From assembly GCA_910589095.1 (NCBI GenBank), contig CAJUSN010000106.1, positions 1 to 9,085 on the forward strand: a stretch of DNA of 9,085 nt, in the 5' to 3' direction. A model generated the notes under the pieces. It was not told the origin of the DNA, made no database searches, and was given only the letters and a program-made list of their open reading frames with translations. The position numbers and the translations under genes were made by a program. Every line of letters begins with the position of its first letter. The first letter of the stretch is position 1. Source of the DNA: an uncultured Muribaculaceae bacterium. GTDB lineage: Bacteria; Bacteroidota; Bacteroidia; Bacteroidales; Muribaculaceae. Positions 1 through 7,336 of this stretch are shown piece by piece.

Positions 1-601
1 CAGGAGCGTCGTGTCGTCCCACCGCCACGAAAGTCCCTGACGGACGGAAGCTAAGATCGTCCAGTATGTTGAGGAAGTCGCGCCGTGAGTGGAGAACGCC
101 TCCGCCGCGCTGACGTTCGTAGTAGGCAAATGCATCGTACACCTCCGGGGCGTAGTTGTCGGCCACCTCATAGTAGTCAGCCAATGTGTTGAATGGATGG
201 AATGAGGTGAAGCACTGCCGGTCAGCGAGATAAACATTGGAAAAACCGAACCGTTCAAAAAAGAAGTATAGCCAGTCGTGGGCCGGAATGAGGGCACACA
301 TCATGTCGCCGCGTTCATACGACAGGTCCAATGCTTGCAACATAAGTCGCGACATGTGCCCGCGTCCACGGTATTTTCTCGCGGTAGCTGCTCCACATAT
401 ATATCCCAATTGAGCCTCGGCTCCATGAAAAAGCATGGTGTAGGGGTGGACCTGCAGAATACTCACCGGACGACCATCCTCGGCAACTTCGAGCAGAGCG
501 TCGTCGTCGGTATATATGCGGGAGAAGTACATGTCGGTATATTCGGGCGAATCGTTGAAACACTCGTTCCATACACGTCGGATAAGGTCTTTTTTACTCA
601 T
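1..601 (-). CDS. GNAT family N-acetyltransferase, 3' part cut by left edge
   Basis: The minus strand is open from an ATG at 601 to the window edge, giving 200 codons and no stop, so the C-terminus is missing. The fold is read from a GNAT motif A at residues 72-87 (ATARKYRGRGHMSRLM, the acetyl-CoA pyrophosphate loop R-x-x-G-R-G) followed by the usual motif B signature FFERFGF at 114-120. The N-terminal IRRVWNECFNDSPEY style and the long region after the GNAT core resemble the larger Eis-like two-domain acetyltransferases; this is inference, because the second domain lies off the window. The acceptor substrate cannot be told. It has no signal peptide, so it should act in the cytoplasm. It is the last gene of the minus-strand train, 83 bases after the basic-tailed secreted protein and beyond a hairpin, so it may be transcribed separately. 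No clear promoter or Shine-Dalgarno was seen before the ATG. Confidence 0.85.
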   Translation of the reverse strand, partial: MSKKDLIRRVWNECFNDSPEYTDMYFSRIYTDDDALLEVAEDGRPVSILQVHPYTMLFHGAEAQLGYICGAATARKYRGRGHMSRLMLQALDLSYERGDMMCALIPAHDWLYFFFERFGFSNVYLADRQCFTSFHPFNTLADYYEVADNYAPEVYDAFAYYERQRGGGVLHSRRDFLNILDDLSFRPSGTFVAVGRHDAP

Positions 602-623
602 GACAAGTGTGTTTATCATATAA

Positions 624-661
624 CAAGCCGCAGGTCCATTGAGTTTATGGCCCGCGGCTTG
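624..661 (-). terminator. Inverted repeat, possible weak terminator
   Basis: CAAGCCGC (624-631) pairs with GCGGCTTG (654-661), an 8-bp GC-rich stem extended by GG/CC after one mismatch, with a loop of roughly 16 bases. On the minus strand the hairpin is followed by TTATATGAT rather than a true T run, so it would be a weak intrinsic terminator at best. It lies between the stop of the small secreted protein and the start of the acetyltransferase gene, where it could reduce read-through. Confidence 0.35.
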
Positions 662-684
662 GAGTGTATGGTGCGTAGATGCAA

Positions 685-1155
685 TCAGCGGCGCTTCTTG
701 CGCGATGTGCTCTTTTTGGTGGAGCCTTTCTTGGCGGCGGCTTTTTTGCTCTTGAATGTGAGTTTGTCGCCCTGATAGCATATTTCTTGTTGGGGGTCGT
801 TTTCAATTGTCATAACTCCCGTGGTGGGATTGTAAGTGAGAGTGGCTGTGCGGGGCAGTTGATCGCCGTCAAACGAACACCGATAAATCACCACAGCTTT
901 GTTTCCATCTATACTCACAACCTTGTCGATTTCGTGGGAGTCAATGCGCCTGCCGTCCATATAAACCCCCTCGATATTACCATATCCCATCTCGCCGCTT
1001 CCGGGGTAGGTTTCTACAGTTGGTTCGTAGAGGTTTAGTTCCGCTACAACGAATTTGTTTTCAAATTTGCCCTTGAATGGTTTGTCGGCCGTTTGTGCTA
1101 CCAGTGGCAGGCAAAATGTCATCATGGCTATGCCGAGCATAAGTTTCTTTTTCAT
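685..1155 (-). CDS. Small secreted protein with Lys/Arg-rich C-terminal tail, unknown function
   Basis: I do not recognise the family. The 156-residue product starts with a clear Sec signal peptide (KKK, then a hydrophobic stretch to LPLVA, likely cut near residue 20, before QTAD), so it should be exported to the periplasm or beyond. The mature part of about 115 residues (22-135) looks like small beta-rich sequence, with alternating segments such as KFVVAELNLYEP, KAVVIYRCSF and TATLTYNPTTGVMTIEND, and contains two cysteines (93, 126). Residues 136-156 form an extremely basic, low-complexity tail of Lys, Arg, Ala, Ser and Thr with no acidic residue. This tail could bind polyanions such as nucleic acid, LPS or sulfated glycans, but that is inference. 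The start lies 23 bases after the sulfatase stop, so the two are probably co-transcribed and might share a substrate context. Confidence 0.8.
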   Translation of the reverse strand: MKKKLMLGIAMMTFCLPLVAQTADKPFKGKFENKFVVAELNLYEPTVETYPGSGEMGYGNIEGVYMDGRRIDSHEIDKVVSIDGNKAVVIYRCSFDGDQLPRTATLTYNPTTGVMTIENDPQQEICYQGDKLTFKSKKAAAKKGSTKKSTSRKKRR

Positions 1156-1178
1156 GGAATTGGTTTTGAAATGTCGGT

Positions 1179-2717
1179 TTATTTTGACTTGTTACGTTCT
1201 CCGGCAATGATGGCTTCCATCTCGTTTACCACGTCGGGATACTTTGCTGCAACATTGTGCAGCTCATCGCGGTCGGAGGTATGAAACAGCTGAGGTTCGT
1301 TGCGCAGTCCGGTTTCAATTTCAGTTCCCCAGGGTACGATGGCCGGCCCTTTGCTGGGATGGATATATTTCCATTCGGGAGTGCGCACGGAGAGGGTGTT
1401 GTCGTAGGCCTGTTCAATCACCCATGGGCGCGAAGTGAAATCGCGTCCCGTTATGGCGTCGAGTGCATTTTGGCTGTCGGGAGCGCTTCCTCGGGGTATG
1501 CGTGCGTCTAAAAGAGAGCCGAAAGATGCGAGCAAGTCAATGTGCGACACTATTGTGGAGTCTGTGAGTCCGTTGGGTGTAACACCGGGCCAGCGTACGA
1601 TAAACGGCACACGGGTACCCCCTTCGAATGCGCTGTATTTGCCTCCGCGAAGGCCGCCCGTAGGTGAATGGCCGCCGAGAAGTTCCTTTGCGCGGTCATC
1701 GTAGCCGTCATCCACCACGGGACCGTTGTCGCTTGTGAGCACCACTATCGTATTGTCGGCAATCCCAAGGGAGTCAAGCTCGGCAAGCAGCCGTCCCACA
1801 GTCCAGTCAAACTGAGCTATGGCATCACCACGTACACCCATGGTGGATTTACCGCGGAAACGTTCGTTGGGGAAACGGGGCACATGCACATCGTTTGTAG
1901 CAAAGTACATGAAAAACGGTTCGTCGGTGTTTTCCCGCAGGAAGTTCACTGCATGTGCGGTGATTGAATCAGCTATGTTTTCATCTTTCCACAGCGCTTT
2001 ACCTCCACCTTTCATGTAGCCAATTCGGGATATACCGTTCACTATGGATTGGTCATGTCCATGGCTCGGGCGCATGTTTGTGAGTAACTCCGGATTGTCC
2101 TTGCCAGTTGTCTCGCCGGGGAAATTGTGATGATAGTTCACCTCTATAGGTGCCGACGGATCGTAATTGGCCACTTGGCCGTTTTCGATGAACACGCATG
2201 GCACTCGGTCGGCTGTGGCGGCCATAATGTAGGAGTAGTCGAATCCAAGATCGCCCAATGCAGCAGGCAGCGGGGCGTTCCAGTCCTGCTCACCGGTGCG
2301 GTCCCCGAGGCCGAGATGCCATTTTCCTATGGCGGCTGTACGGTAGCCGGCGCTTTTGAACATGTCGGCCATGGTGTACTGTTCCGGACGGATAATCATT
2401 CCGGCATTGCCGGCGGCCACGTCGGTGTCTTTGCGCCGCCAGGCATATTCACCCGTGAGCAATGCGTAGCGTGAAGGGGTGCTGGTGGCGGCAGTGGCGT
2501 GGCAGTCGGTGAAGCGCACTCCGGAGGCAGCCAATGAATCCACGCAGGGGGTGGTTACGTTTTTAGCACCGTAACATCCCAGGTCGCCATAACCGAGGTC
2601 ATCGGCCAGAATTACGAGCACATTGGGGCGTGCAGCGGGCTGCTTATTAGCAGCAGGTGCGGCGGAGCAAGCTATGGCTCCGGCCGCACCCATTGTGAGT
2701 ATCATTGCATTACGCAT
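1179..2717 (-). CDS. Exported sulfatase (arylsulfatase family, Ser-type formylglycine)
   Basis: Hydrolyses sulfate esters; the family works on sulfated sugars or aryl sulfates in the periplasm or at the cell surface. The protein has 512 residues from the ATG at 2717, a usual length. Visible hallmarks are the N-terminal metal ligands DD at 39-40 in LVILADDLGYGDLG, the active-site motif S79-T-P-S-R83 followed by LLTG, GKWHLG at 131-136, NDVHVP with His278, SDNG at 329-332, and RGGK with Lys360 before FEGGTRVPF. Ser79 is the residue that an anaerobic maturase (anSME) would oxidise to formylglycine; no maturase gene is in the window. The N-terminus is a signal peptide (MRNAMILTMGAAGAIAC); Cys17 in AIAC is a loose lipobox, so it may be a lipoprotein. 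A longer frame reaches 2759, inside glyA, but those 14 residues would spoil the signal peptide. The chosen ATG is 4 bases after the glyA stop, suggesting translational coupling. Sulfatase subfamily and substrate (mucin or glycosaminoglycan sulfate) are not decidable by eye. Confidence 0.95.
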   Translation of the reverse strand: MRNAMILTMGAAGAIACSAAPAANKQPAARPNVLVILADDLGYGDLGCYGAKNVTTPCVDSLAASGVRFTDCHATAATSTPSRYALLTGEYAWRRKDTDVAAGNAGMIIRPEQYTMADMFKSAGYRTAAIGKWHLGLGDRTGEQDWNAPLPAALGDLGFDYSYIMAATADRVPCVFIENGQVANYDPSAPIEVNYHHNFPGETTGKDNPELLTNMRPSHGHDQSIVNGISRIGYMKGGGKALWKDENIADSITAHAVNFLRENTDEPFFMYFATNDVHVPRFPNERFRGKSTMGVRGDAIAQFDWTVGRLLAELDSLGIADNTIVVLTSDNGPVVDDGYDDRAKELLGGHSPTGGLRGGKYSAFEGGTRVPFIVRWPGVTPNGLTDSTIVSHIDLLASFGSLLDARIPRGSAPDSQNALDAITGRDFTSRPWVIEQAYDNTLSVRTPEWKYIHPSKGPAIVPWGTEIETGLRNEPQLFHTSDRDELHNVAAKYPDVVNEMEAIIAGERNKSK

Positions 2718-2721
2718 GGCA

Positions 2722-4002
2722 TCAATAGGCAAACATGGGATAGGCTTCCATTGTCTCATTCACCTTTTTGCGCACCTGCTCTATCACCTTGGGATCTTCG
2801 GGCGCAGAGAGTACTGCGTCGATCAAATCCACGATCTCAAGCATTAGATCCTCCTTGGCGCCTCGGGTAGTGATGGCGGGAGTTCCCAGGCGGATACCTG
2901 AGGTCTGGAAGGGTGAGCGGGTATCGAAAGGCACCATGTTTTTGTTGGCGGTGATGTCAGCGTCAACCAATACCTTCTCAGCCACCTTACCGGTCAACTC
3001 GGGGAATTTGGTACGGAGGTCCACCAGGATGCAGTGGTTGTCGGTCCCGCCCGACACAATTTTATAACCACGGTCAATAAGGGCATCGGCCATTACGGCA
3101 GCGTTTTTCTGCACCTGAAGCTGGTAAGCTTTGAACTCGGGCTGGAGAGCTTCGCCAAAAGCCACGGCCTTGCCTGCGATAACATGTTCGAGCGGGCCAC
3201 CCTGAACGCCGGGGAACACTGCCGAGTTGAGTATCTGTGACATCATGCGCACCTCTCCCTTGGGTGTGGTTTTGCCCCAAGGATTGGGGAAGTCTTTGCC
3301 CATGAGGATGATTCCGCCACGGGGACCGCGGAGGGTTTTGTGGGTGGTGGAGGTTACGATGTGGGCGTATTTCACGGGGTTGTCAAGCAGTCCGGCGGCG
3401 ATGAGACCTGCAGGGTGTGCCATATCAACCATGAAAATGGCCCCGATTTCGTCGGCCAGACGGCGCATACGAGCGTAGTCCCACTCGCGTGAGTAGGCGC
3501 TGGCACCACCGATTATGAGGCGGGGACGCTCGCGGCGTGCCACTTCCTCCATCTGTTCGTAGTCGATGCGTCCGGTTTCAGCATCCACGTTATATTCCAA
3601 AGCCTGATACACGAGACCTGAGAAGTTGACGGGGCTGCCGTGTGACAGGTGACCGCCATGAGCAAGATTAAGTCCCATGAATTTATCGCCGGGGTTGAGG
3701 CATGCCATGAACACGGCCATATTGGCCTGCGCGCCTGAATGGGGCTGAACGTTGGCATATTCTGCTCCGAAGAGCTCTTTCACACGGGCAATGGCCAGCT
3801 GCTCAACGCGGTCAACCACCTGGCAGCCGCCATAATAACGGTGGCCTGGATAGCCTTCGGCATATTTGTTGGTGAGGCATGAGCCCATGGCGCGCATCAC
3901 ATCGTCGCTCACGAAGTTTTCAGAAGCGATGAGTTCTACACCTTTTTTCTGACGTTGATATTCAAGGTCAATGAGCTGGAAGAGTTCTTTGTCTTGTTGC
4001 AT
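2722..4002 (-). CDS. glyA: Serine hydroxymethyltransferase
   Basis: Cytoplasmic PLP enzyme that interconverts serine plus tetrahydrofolate with glycine plus 5,10-methylene-tetrahydrofolate, feeding purine, thymidylate and methionine synthesis. The 426-residue product is full length for bacterial GlyA. The PLP lysine is Lys222 in TSTTHKTLRGPRGG; the cofactor-binding MVDMAH (Asp193, His196) and the family signatures NKYAEGYPG near 45-53, YYGGC and QPHSGAQAN at 86-94 are intact. It begins 44 bases after the flavin-reductase gene and ends 4 bases before the sulfatase start, so it sits in the middle of the operon-like train behind pyrB and pyrI. No promoter of its own is evident in the 44-base gap. 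Nothing in the sequence is unusual for the family. Confidence 0.98.
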   Translation of the reverse strand: MQQDKELFQLIDLEYQRQKKGVELIASENFVSDDVMRAMGSCLTNKYAEGYPGHRYYGGCQVVDRVEQLAIARVKELFGAEYANVQPHSGAQANMAVFMACLNPGDKFMGLNLAHGGHLSHGSPVNFSGLVYQALEYNVDAETGRIDYEQMEEVARRERPRLIIGGASAYSREWDYARMRRLADEIGAIFMVDMAHPAGLIAAGLLDNPVKYAHIVTSTTHKTLRGPRGGIILMGKDFPNPWGKTTPKGEVRMMSQILNSAVFPGVQGGPLEHVIAGKAVAFGEALQPEFKAYQLQVQKNAAVMADALIDRGYKIVSGGTDNHCILVDLRTKFPELTGKVAEKVLVDADITANKNMVPFDTRSPFQTSGIRLGTPAITTRGAKEDLMLEIVDLIDAVLSAPEDPKVIEQVRKKVNETMEAYPMFAY

Positions 4003-4046
4003 GTCGTGGATGGATTTGTATTTTTGTACCTGTTTATTGGATTGGT

Positions 4047-4631
4047 TTATTTTTTCAGTTTTGCGGCTGTTTTCTTTTTCATGACGCTCCAGCCAAAGCG
4101 TCCCAGTGGACGGCCAAGAGCAAAATATTGGCCGTGGGCATAAGTGATGAGGCCGGCCTTGTCAAGGCGGAATGCGCCGGTGCTTTCGTCAATGAGGCTT
4201 TCGTCGGCCAAAACAGCCAGCACCTGCGCAAGAAACATGTCGTGGCTCCCCAAGTGCGTAATCTGTTTCACTCTGCACTCTATGCTTACCGGAGCCTCTG
4301 CCACCGACGGGCATCCAACCATCACTCCCGGAGCCGGGGTGAGGCCGGTCTCGGCCCATTTGTCGTAATCCCGTCCGGAGCGAACACCGCACCAGTCAGT
4401 GGCCCGGGCCATTGCCTCAGTGGTGAGATTGACTGTAAATTCCATGGTGTCGCGCACCATTTGATATGAGTGACGTTCAGGGCGTAGCGAAATGTAGCAC
4501 ATGGCAGGATCAGTGCACACCGTTCCTGTCCACCCAACGGTGATAAGGTTGCTGCATTCTGCAGTGCCGCAACTCACCAATGCCGCCGGGAGCGGGTAAA
4601 TCATGGTGCCTGGTTTCCATTGCTGCTTCAT
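4047..4631 (-). CDS. Flavin reductase-like FMN-binding split-barrel protein
   Basis: Probable FMN-binding protein of the flavin reductase-like (DIM6/NTAB) family, 194 residues, cytoplasmic with no signal peptide. Supporting features are the N-terminal barrel segment with NLITVGWTGTV at 28-38, the core motif HLGSHDMFLAQV at 126-137 (family-typical H-x-x-F substrate/flavin region), and the terminal YFALGRPLGRFGWS at 169-182 that closes many members of this family. The tail is lysine-rich (MKKKTAAKLKK). Members reduce free flavin with NAD(P)H or bind FMN for unknown redox chemistry; the real substrate here is not known. It follows pyrI by 32 bases and precedes glyA by 44. From memory, this pairing with glyA and pyrBI recurs in Bacteroidales, which suggests a housekeeping role rather than an accessory one. 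Confidence 0.9.
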   Translation of the reverse strand: MKQQWKPGTMIYPLPAALVSCGTAECSNLITVGWTGTVCTDPAMCYISLRPERHSYQMVRDTMEFTVNLTTEAMARATDWCGVRSGRDYDKWAETGLTPAPGVMVGCPSVAEAPVSIECRVKQITHLGSHDMFLAQVLAVLADESLIDESTGAFRLDKAGLITYAHGQYFALGRPLGRFGWSVMKKKTAAKLKK

Positions 4632-4663
4632 CTTGCTGTAGCTATCTGTTTGGGCCCGAGGGA

Positions 4664-5125
4664 TCAGTCAATATTGGCGTCGCCTGCTTTGACTGTGTGT
4701 CCGCAGTAGTGACAGCGGATGGTCACGTCATCGCGGTCAATCACAGTGAAACGCGAGCGCATAGGCTCGTTGTTGCTGATGCACTTGGGGTTGTCGCAGC
4801 GCACGATCCCAACAATCTCGTCGGGCAGTGTAACGCGGCGCTTTTCGGCCACCTCGTAATCGCGTATTATATTGATTTTGGCGTTTGGAGCAATGAGGGC
4901 TATGCGGTTGAGCACATCCTCGGCAAATTCCATGTCGGCCACTTTGATGATTCCTTTTGTCCCCAACCGATGCGACGACAGATTGTTGCCTATTGTCACA
5001 TTGTTGGTCATCTGCTCTATGCCAAGTATTCTCACAGCCTTGAAAAGCATGTTGCAAGGCACGCGGTCAATCACTGTGCCGGCGCGCAGAGCGGCCACGG
5101 CAAGTTCTTTCTTATTCTCTTTCAT
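4664..5125 (-). CDS. pyrI: Aspartate carbamoyltransferase regulatory chain
   Basis: Regulatory subunit that binds CTP and ATP and links catalytic PyrB trimers into the allosteric holoenzyme. From the ATG at 5125 it has 153 residues, the same length as E. coli PyrI. The structural zinc site is complete: Cys110 and Cys115 (CDNPKC), Cys138 and Cys141 (CHYC), matching E. coli 109/114/138/141 within one residue. The N-terminal nucleotide-binding half contains the expected KELAVAALRAGTVIDRVP with the conserved GTVIDR. An in-frame extension runs up to 5167, but its 14 residues lie inside pyrB and are not family-like. The chosen ATG overlaps the pyrB stop as ATGA, classical translational coupling that would help keep the two chains at matching levels. 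Confidence 0.97.
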   Translation of the reverse strand: MKENKKELAVAALRAGTVIDRVPCNMLFKAVRILGIEQMTNNVTIGNNLSSHRLGTKGIIKVADMEFAEDVLNRIALIAPNAKINIIRDYEVAEKRRVTLPDEIVGIVRCDNPKCISNNEPMRSRFTVIDRDDVTIRCHYCGHTVKAGDANID

Positions 5126-6054
5126 ACGTTTGCCTCCTTGTAAATATCTATGCCTAAAGCTTTGCAAATGATGGCCTGTCGGGCAAAGAGTCCGTTGCGG
5201 GCCTGTTCGAAATAGTAGGCCTTGGGATTGTCATCTACATCGCGGTCAATTTCGTTCACGCGGGGGAGCGGATGAAGCACTCGCAGAGTGGGCTTCGTGT
5301 CCTCAAGCATGTCGTTGCGAAGTGTATAGAGATTCTTAACGCGCTCGTATTCCATAATGTCCGAGAATCGCTCGCGCTGCACTCGGGTCATGTAAAGAAT
5401 GTCGGTGTCAGCCAGCACTTCCGAGTCAAATTCCGTATGCTCGGTGTAGCGGATGCCGTTAGCATCGCAGAAATCGCGATATTCTTTCGGCATTCGCAGC
5501 TCATTGCAAGCCACAAACCGGAACGTTGGGTTGAAGAAACGCATAGCCATGAGTAGCGAATGTACCGTTCTGCCATATTTCAGGTCACCTACCATGGTGA
5601 TGGTCAGGTTTTCGAGCGTGCCCTGCGTCTTGTAGATCGAGTAAAGATCAAGCATCGTCTGCGAAGGATGCTGGTTGGCTCCGTCGCCGGCATTGATCAC
5701 AGGGGTATCGGTAACCTCGGTGGCGTAACGGGCCGCCCCCTCGAGATAATGGCGCATTATAATCAGGTCCACATAGTTGCTCACCATCTTGATAGTATCC
5801 TTAAGGGTCTCCCCCTTGGAGGAACTGGTAGTTGAAGCATCGGAAAAACCTATTATGCGGCCCCCGAGGCGGTTGACGGCGGTTTCAAAACTGAGTCGTG
5901 TGCGAGTGGAAGGTTCAAAAAAAAGAGTCGCCACAACCTTTCCTTGCAAAATGCGGTGGTTGGGGTGCTCTTCGAAGAAACGTGCCCGCTCGAGAAGGTC
6001 GAGAATCTCGTCGCGCGAGATATCGTCGATTGAAACGAGGCTATTGGTGTTCAT
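5122..6054 (-). CDS. pyrB: Aspartate carbamoyltransferase catalytic chain
   Basis: Transfers the carbamoyl group of carbamoyl phosphate to aspartate, the first committed step of de novo pyrimidine synthesis. From the ATG at 6054 the product has 310 residues, normal for PyrB. Signature residues are all present: carbamoyl-phosphate loop FEPSTRTR with STRTR at 49-53, the mobile loop lysine Lys80 in SSSKGET, HPSQ at 129-132, and LHPLPR at 260-265. The open frame continues upstream to a TTG at 6117, but that would run through the promoter and add 21 residues unlike the family, so it is rejected. The gene is first in the minus-strand train and overlaps pyrI by the ATGA, which says the organism makes a regulated (class B-like) holoenzyme. 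The predicted leader is only about 26 bases, too short for an attenuator, so pyrimidine control by leader attenuation is unlikely. Confidence 0.98.
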   Translation of the reverse strand: MNTNSLVSIDDISRDEILDLLERARFFEEHPNHRILQGKVVATLFFEPSTRTRLSFETAVNRLGGRIIGFSDASTTSSSKGETLKDTIKMVSNYVDLIIMRHYLEGAARYATEVTDTPVINAGDGANQHPSQTMLDLYSIYKTQGTLENLTITMVGDLKYGRTVHSLLMAMRFFNPTFRFVACNELRMPKEYRDFCDANGIRYTEHTEFDSEVLADTDILYMTRVQRERFSDIMEYERVKNLYTLRNDMLEDTKPTLRVLHPLPRVNEIDRDVDDNPKAYYFEQARNGLFARQAIICKALGIDIYKEANV

Positions 6055-6086
6055 TGCTCTAACCGATGAATGTGATAAGATTTCTG

Positions 6087-6124
6087 CAAAATTACTATTT
6101 TCCTGACATTCATCCAACCAAAAA
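6087..6124 (-). promoter_or_regulatory. Bacteroidetes-type promoter of pyrB operon
   Basis: On the minus strand TAATTTTG (6094-6087) fits the Bacteroidetes -7 element TAnnTTTG exactly. TTGG (6117-6114) lies 19 bases upstream as a near match to the -33 element TTTG; a second candidate TTTTTGG (6124-6118) gives a 23-base spacing. Transcription would start near 6080, leaving a leader of about 26 bases before the pyrB ATG at 6054. No further perfect -7 box was noticed in the short gaps between the downstream genes, so this may drive the whole train. Confidence 0.7.
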
Positions 6125-6624
6125 CCGCTAAAAATTCAGCGTCGCCGCGGCACGCATCGCTCGCCTGAGCCTAGAATGGCCATTTATGCGGTTTTTTCTT
6201 GTTTTTTGTGCATTTTGAAAAATAAAAACATTGTAAACTGGAAAAATGCTTGCAACAATAACTTAAAATGCGTAACTTGCGGTAGATACTACAGTCCCGC
6301 AACCACATGCCATGAATCCGCTCCTCCACATAAGTCCTTCCCTGAACTCGCACAAGCATCATGTGCGGTTCAAGATGAAAAATTGTGCGACAGAGGGATT
6401 GTTAACGTTGACTTTCCCCGGCATATTATATGATTTTTGGAAGAAGATTGAAGGGGAAAAATCCTCGGTCGTAGTTTTTTGTAATCAACTGAGTGCCACG
6501 CTATATTATCGTGAATATGTCCACACCACCGCGCGTTGCATCTGAATGAAATTTTCGCTTTTTAAGATTGCATTGAGCGCAACTCCTGTAGGCTTAGGTA
6601 TAAATATTTATTTTGAATTTAAGG
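6125..6624. other. Divergent intergenic region without a convincing gene
   Basis: About 500 bases lie between the pyrB promoter and the first plus-strand gene. Short frames exist on both strands (for example 6171-6362 minus, 6312-6545 plus), but none has a recognisable motif or a believable start. Visible elements are a perfect 10-bp palindrome AATGGCCATT at 6175-6184, a T-rich stretch at 6190-6206, and a bulged hairpin at 6344-6371 listed separately. A poor plus-strand promoter candidate is TAAGATTG at 6563-6570 (one mismatch to TAnnTTTG) with GTTG about 23 bases upstream; it would precede the gene at 6625. The base composition becomes more AT-rich across this stretch, so it probably contains the junction between housekeeping and accessory DNA. 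Confidence 0.5.
6344..6371. repeat. Bulged 10-bp inverted repeat in the intergenic region
   Basis: GAAC (6344-6347), a single unpaired T, and CGCACA (6349-6354) pair with TGTGCG (6362-6367) and GTTC (6368-6371) around a 7-base loop. The stem is ten pairs with one bulge. Neither side is followed by a T run, so it is not an intrinsic terminator. It may be part of a structured RNA, a protein-binding site, or the remnant of a mobile element. The right half, GTGCGGTTC, is reminiscent of the end of group II intron domain V, but the element is too short for that. Confidence 0.5.
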
Positions 6625-7257
6625 ATGGTAAGAAGAAAAAATAGCAGATACACTGTAACTCCCGCAATTATAGCAGTGTTAGTCTGGATACCGTTTGTAT
6701 GTTGGTTTCTACACCAATCTACTGGGCCTGAATTTTACACTATTGAATCCACGCGTGCTGCGTTAATCGGGCGACTTGACAGTTTGTCGGGATATGATTT
6801 GAAGAGGTCATTAGCGAATATTGACAGTCCCGGAGTCTATATTTCTATAAGTGGCAGTCCCTGTCTTAATCAAGGATCGGCAGATAGGCAAGTGATATCA
6901 TCTATTTCCAGTTGGAACGATACCGTAAAGCCACGCTTGATTAGAGCCGGGAAAAAACCTGAGAAGTATGGGTGTCCTAAGATTAAGATTATTTTCACTG
7001 TTGATGATGGAAACGAAAAATTAGCTTACTTTAGCTATTTTTTAGTTCCTTTCAGTGAGTTCTATCAGGAAAATTTCACACTGGTTTTGCAAAGTGTGAA
7101 AATCTTTGGAGAAAATGGAGGTTACCATTACGTTAATTCTTCTATATTGTCAAGCGACGAAAACCGAAGGCTAAAGCGAATTTTTGAAGATAGCGTACTG
7201 AATAAGCTAAATGTAAAATGGGAGGATCAGAGGCTTCGGTCTTTTCTCGGTGGTTAG
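6625..7257 (+). CDS. Membrane-anchored protein of unknown function
   Basis: I do not recognise this 210-residue protein. It starts with a basic MVRRKNSR, followed by a single hydrophobic segment at about 12-29 (TPAIIAVLVWIPFVCWFL) with no clear signal-peptidase site, so it is most likely anchored in the inner membrane with the remaining 180 residues in the periplasm. The soluble part has two cysteines (80 and 117), a basic patch around 103-120 (KPRLIRAGKKPEKYG), a hydrophobic KIIFTVDD strand and an aromatic-rich LAYFSYFLVPFSEFY segment at 133-147, and ends in charged helix-like sequence. An in-frame TTG lies 12 bases upstream at 6613, but the ATG at 6625 preceded by AAGG is the better start. 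It is the first of the AT-rich plus-strand genes, 79 bases before the first of two paralogs; it shows no clear similarity to them. Co-transcription with them is likely but unproven. Confidence 0.75.
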   Translation: MVRRKNSRYTVTPAIIAVLVWIPFVCWFLHQSTGPEFYTIESTRAALIGRLDSLSGYDLKRSLANIDSPGVYISISGSPCLNQGSADRQVISSISSWNDTVKPRLIRAGKKPEKYGCPKIKIIFTVDDGNEKLAYFSYFLVPFSEFYQENFTLVLQSVKIFGENGGYHYVNSSILSSDENRRLKRIFEDSVLNKLNVKWEDQRLRSFLGG

Positions 7258-7336
7258 CATCGTTAGAGAATGATCTCGGCATTGGTTGAATTGATTAGTG
7301 ACGCAATCAGAAATATGGTAAAAATTGTTCAAAGTT

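Noticed and set aside
278..775. Plus-strand open frame of 165 codons
   Set aside because: It lies antisense to the acetyltransferase start and the end of the basic-tailed protein; its product has no family features while the minus strand has clear ones.
4580..5143. Plus-strand open frame of 187 codons
   Set aside because: Fully antisense to pyrI and the start of the flavin-reductase gene, both of which are recognised by motifs; a shadow frame.
5126..5167. In-frame upstream extension of pyrI
   Set aside because: Adds 14 residues within pyrB; the ATG at 5125 restores the 153-residue E. coli length and the zinc-cysteine numbering.
6055..6117. In-frame upstream extension of pyrB to a TTG
   Set aside because: It would translate through the TAATTTTG promoter box and add 21 residues not typical of PyrB; the ATG at 6054 gives the family length.
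6171..6362. Minus-strand frame of 63 codons with a transposase-like feel
   Set aside because: No DDE, HTH or other motif can be pointed to, and its C-terminal half is lysine/phenylalanine low-complexity from AT-rich DNA.
6270..6420. Group II intron remnant suggested by GTGCGGTTC at the end of a hairpin
   Set aside because: The hairpin is about 28 bases instead of the usual 34 of domain V, no catalytic triad pattern or reverse-transcriptase fragment is visible nearby, so the similarity is too weak to call.
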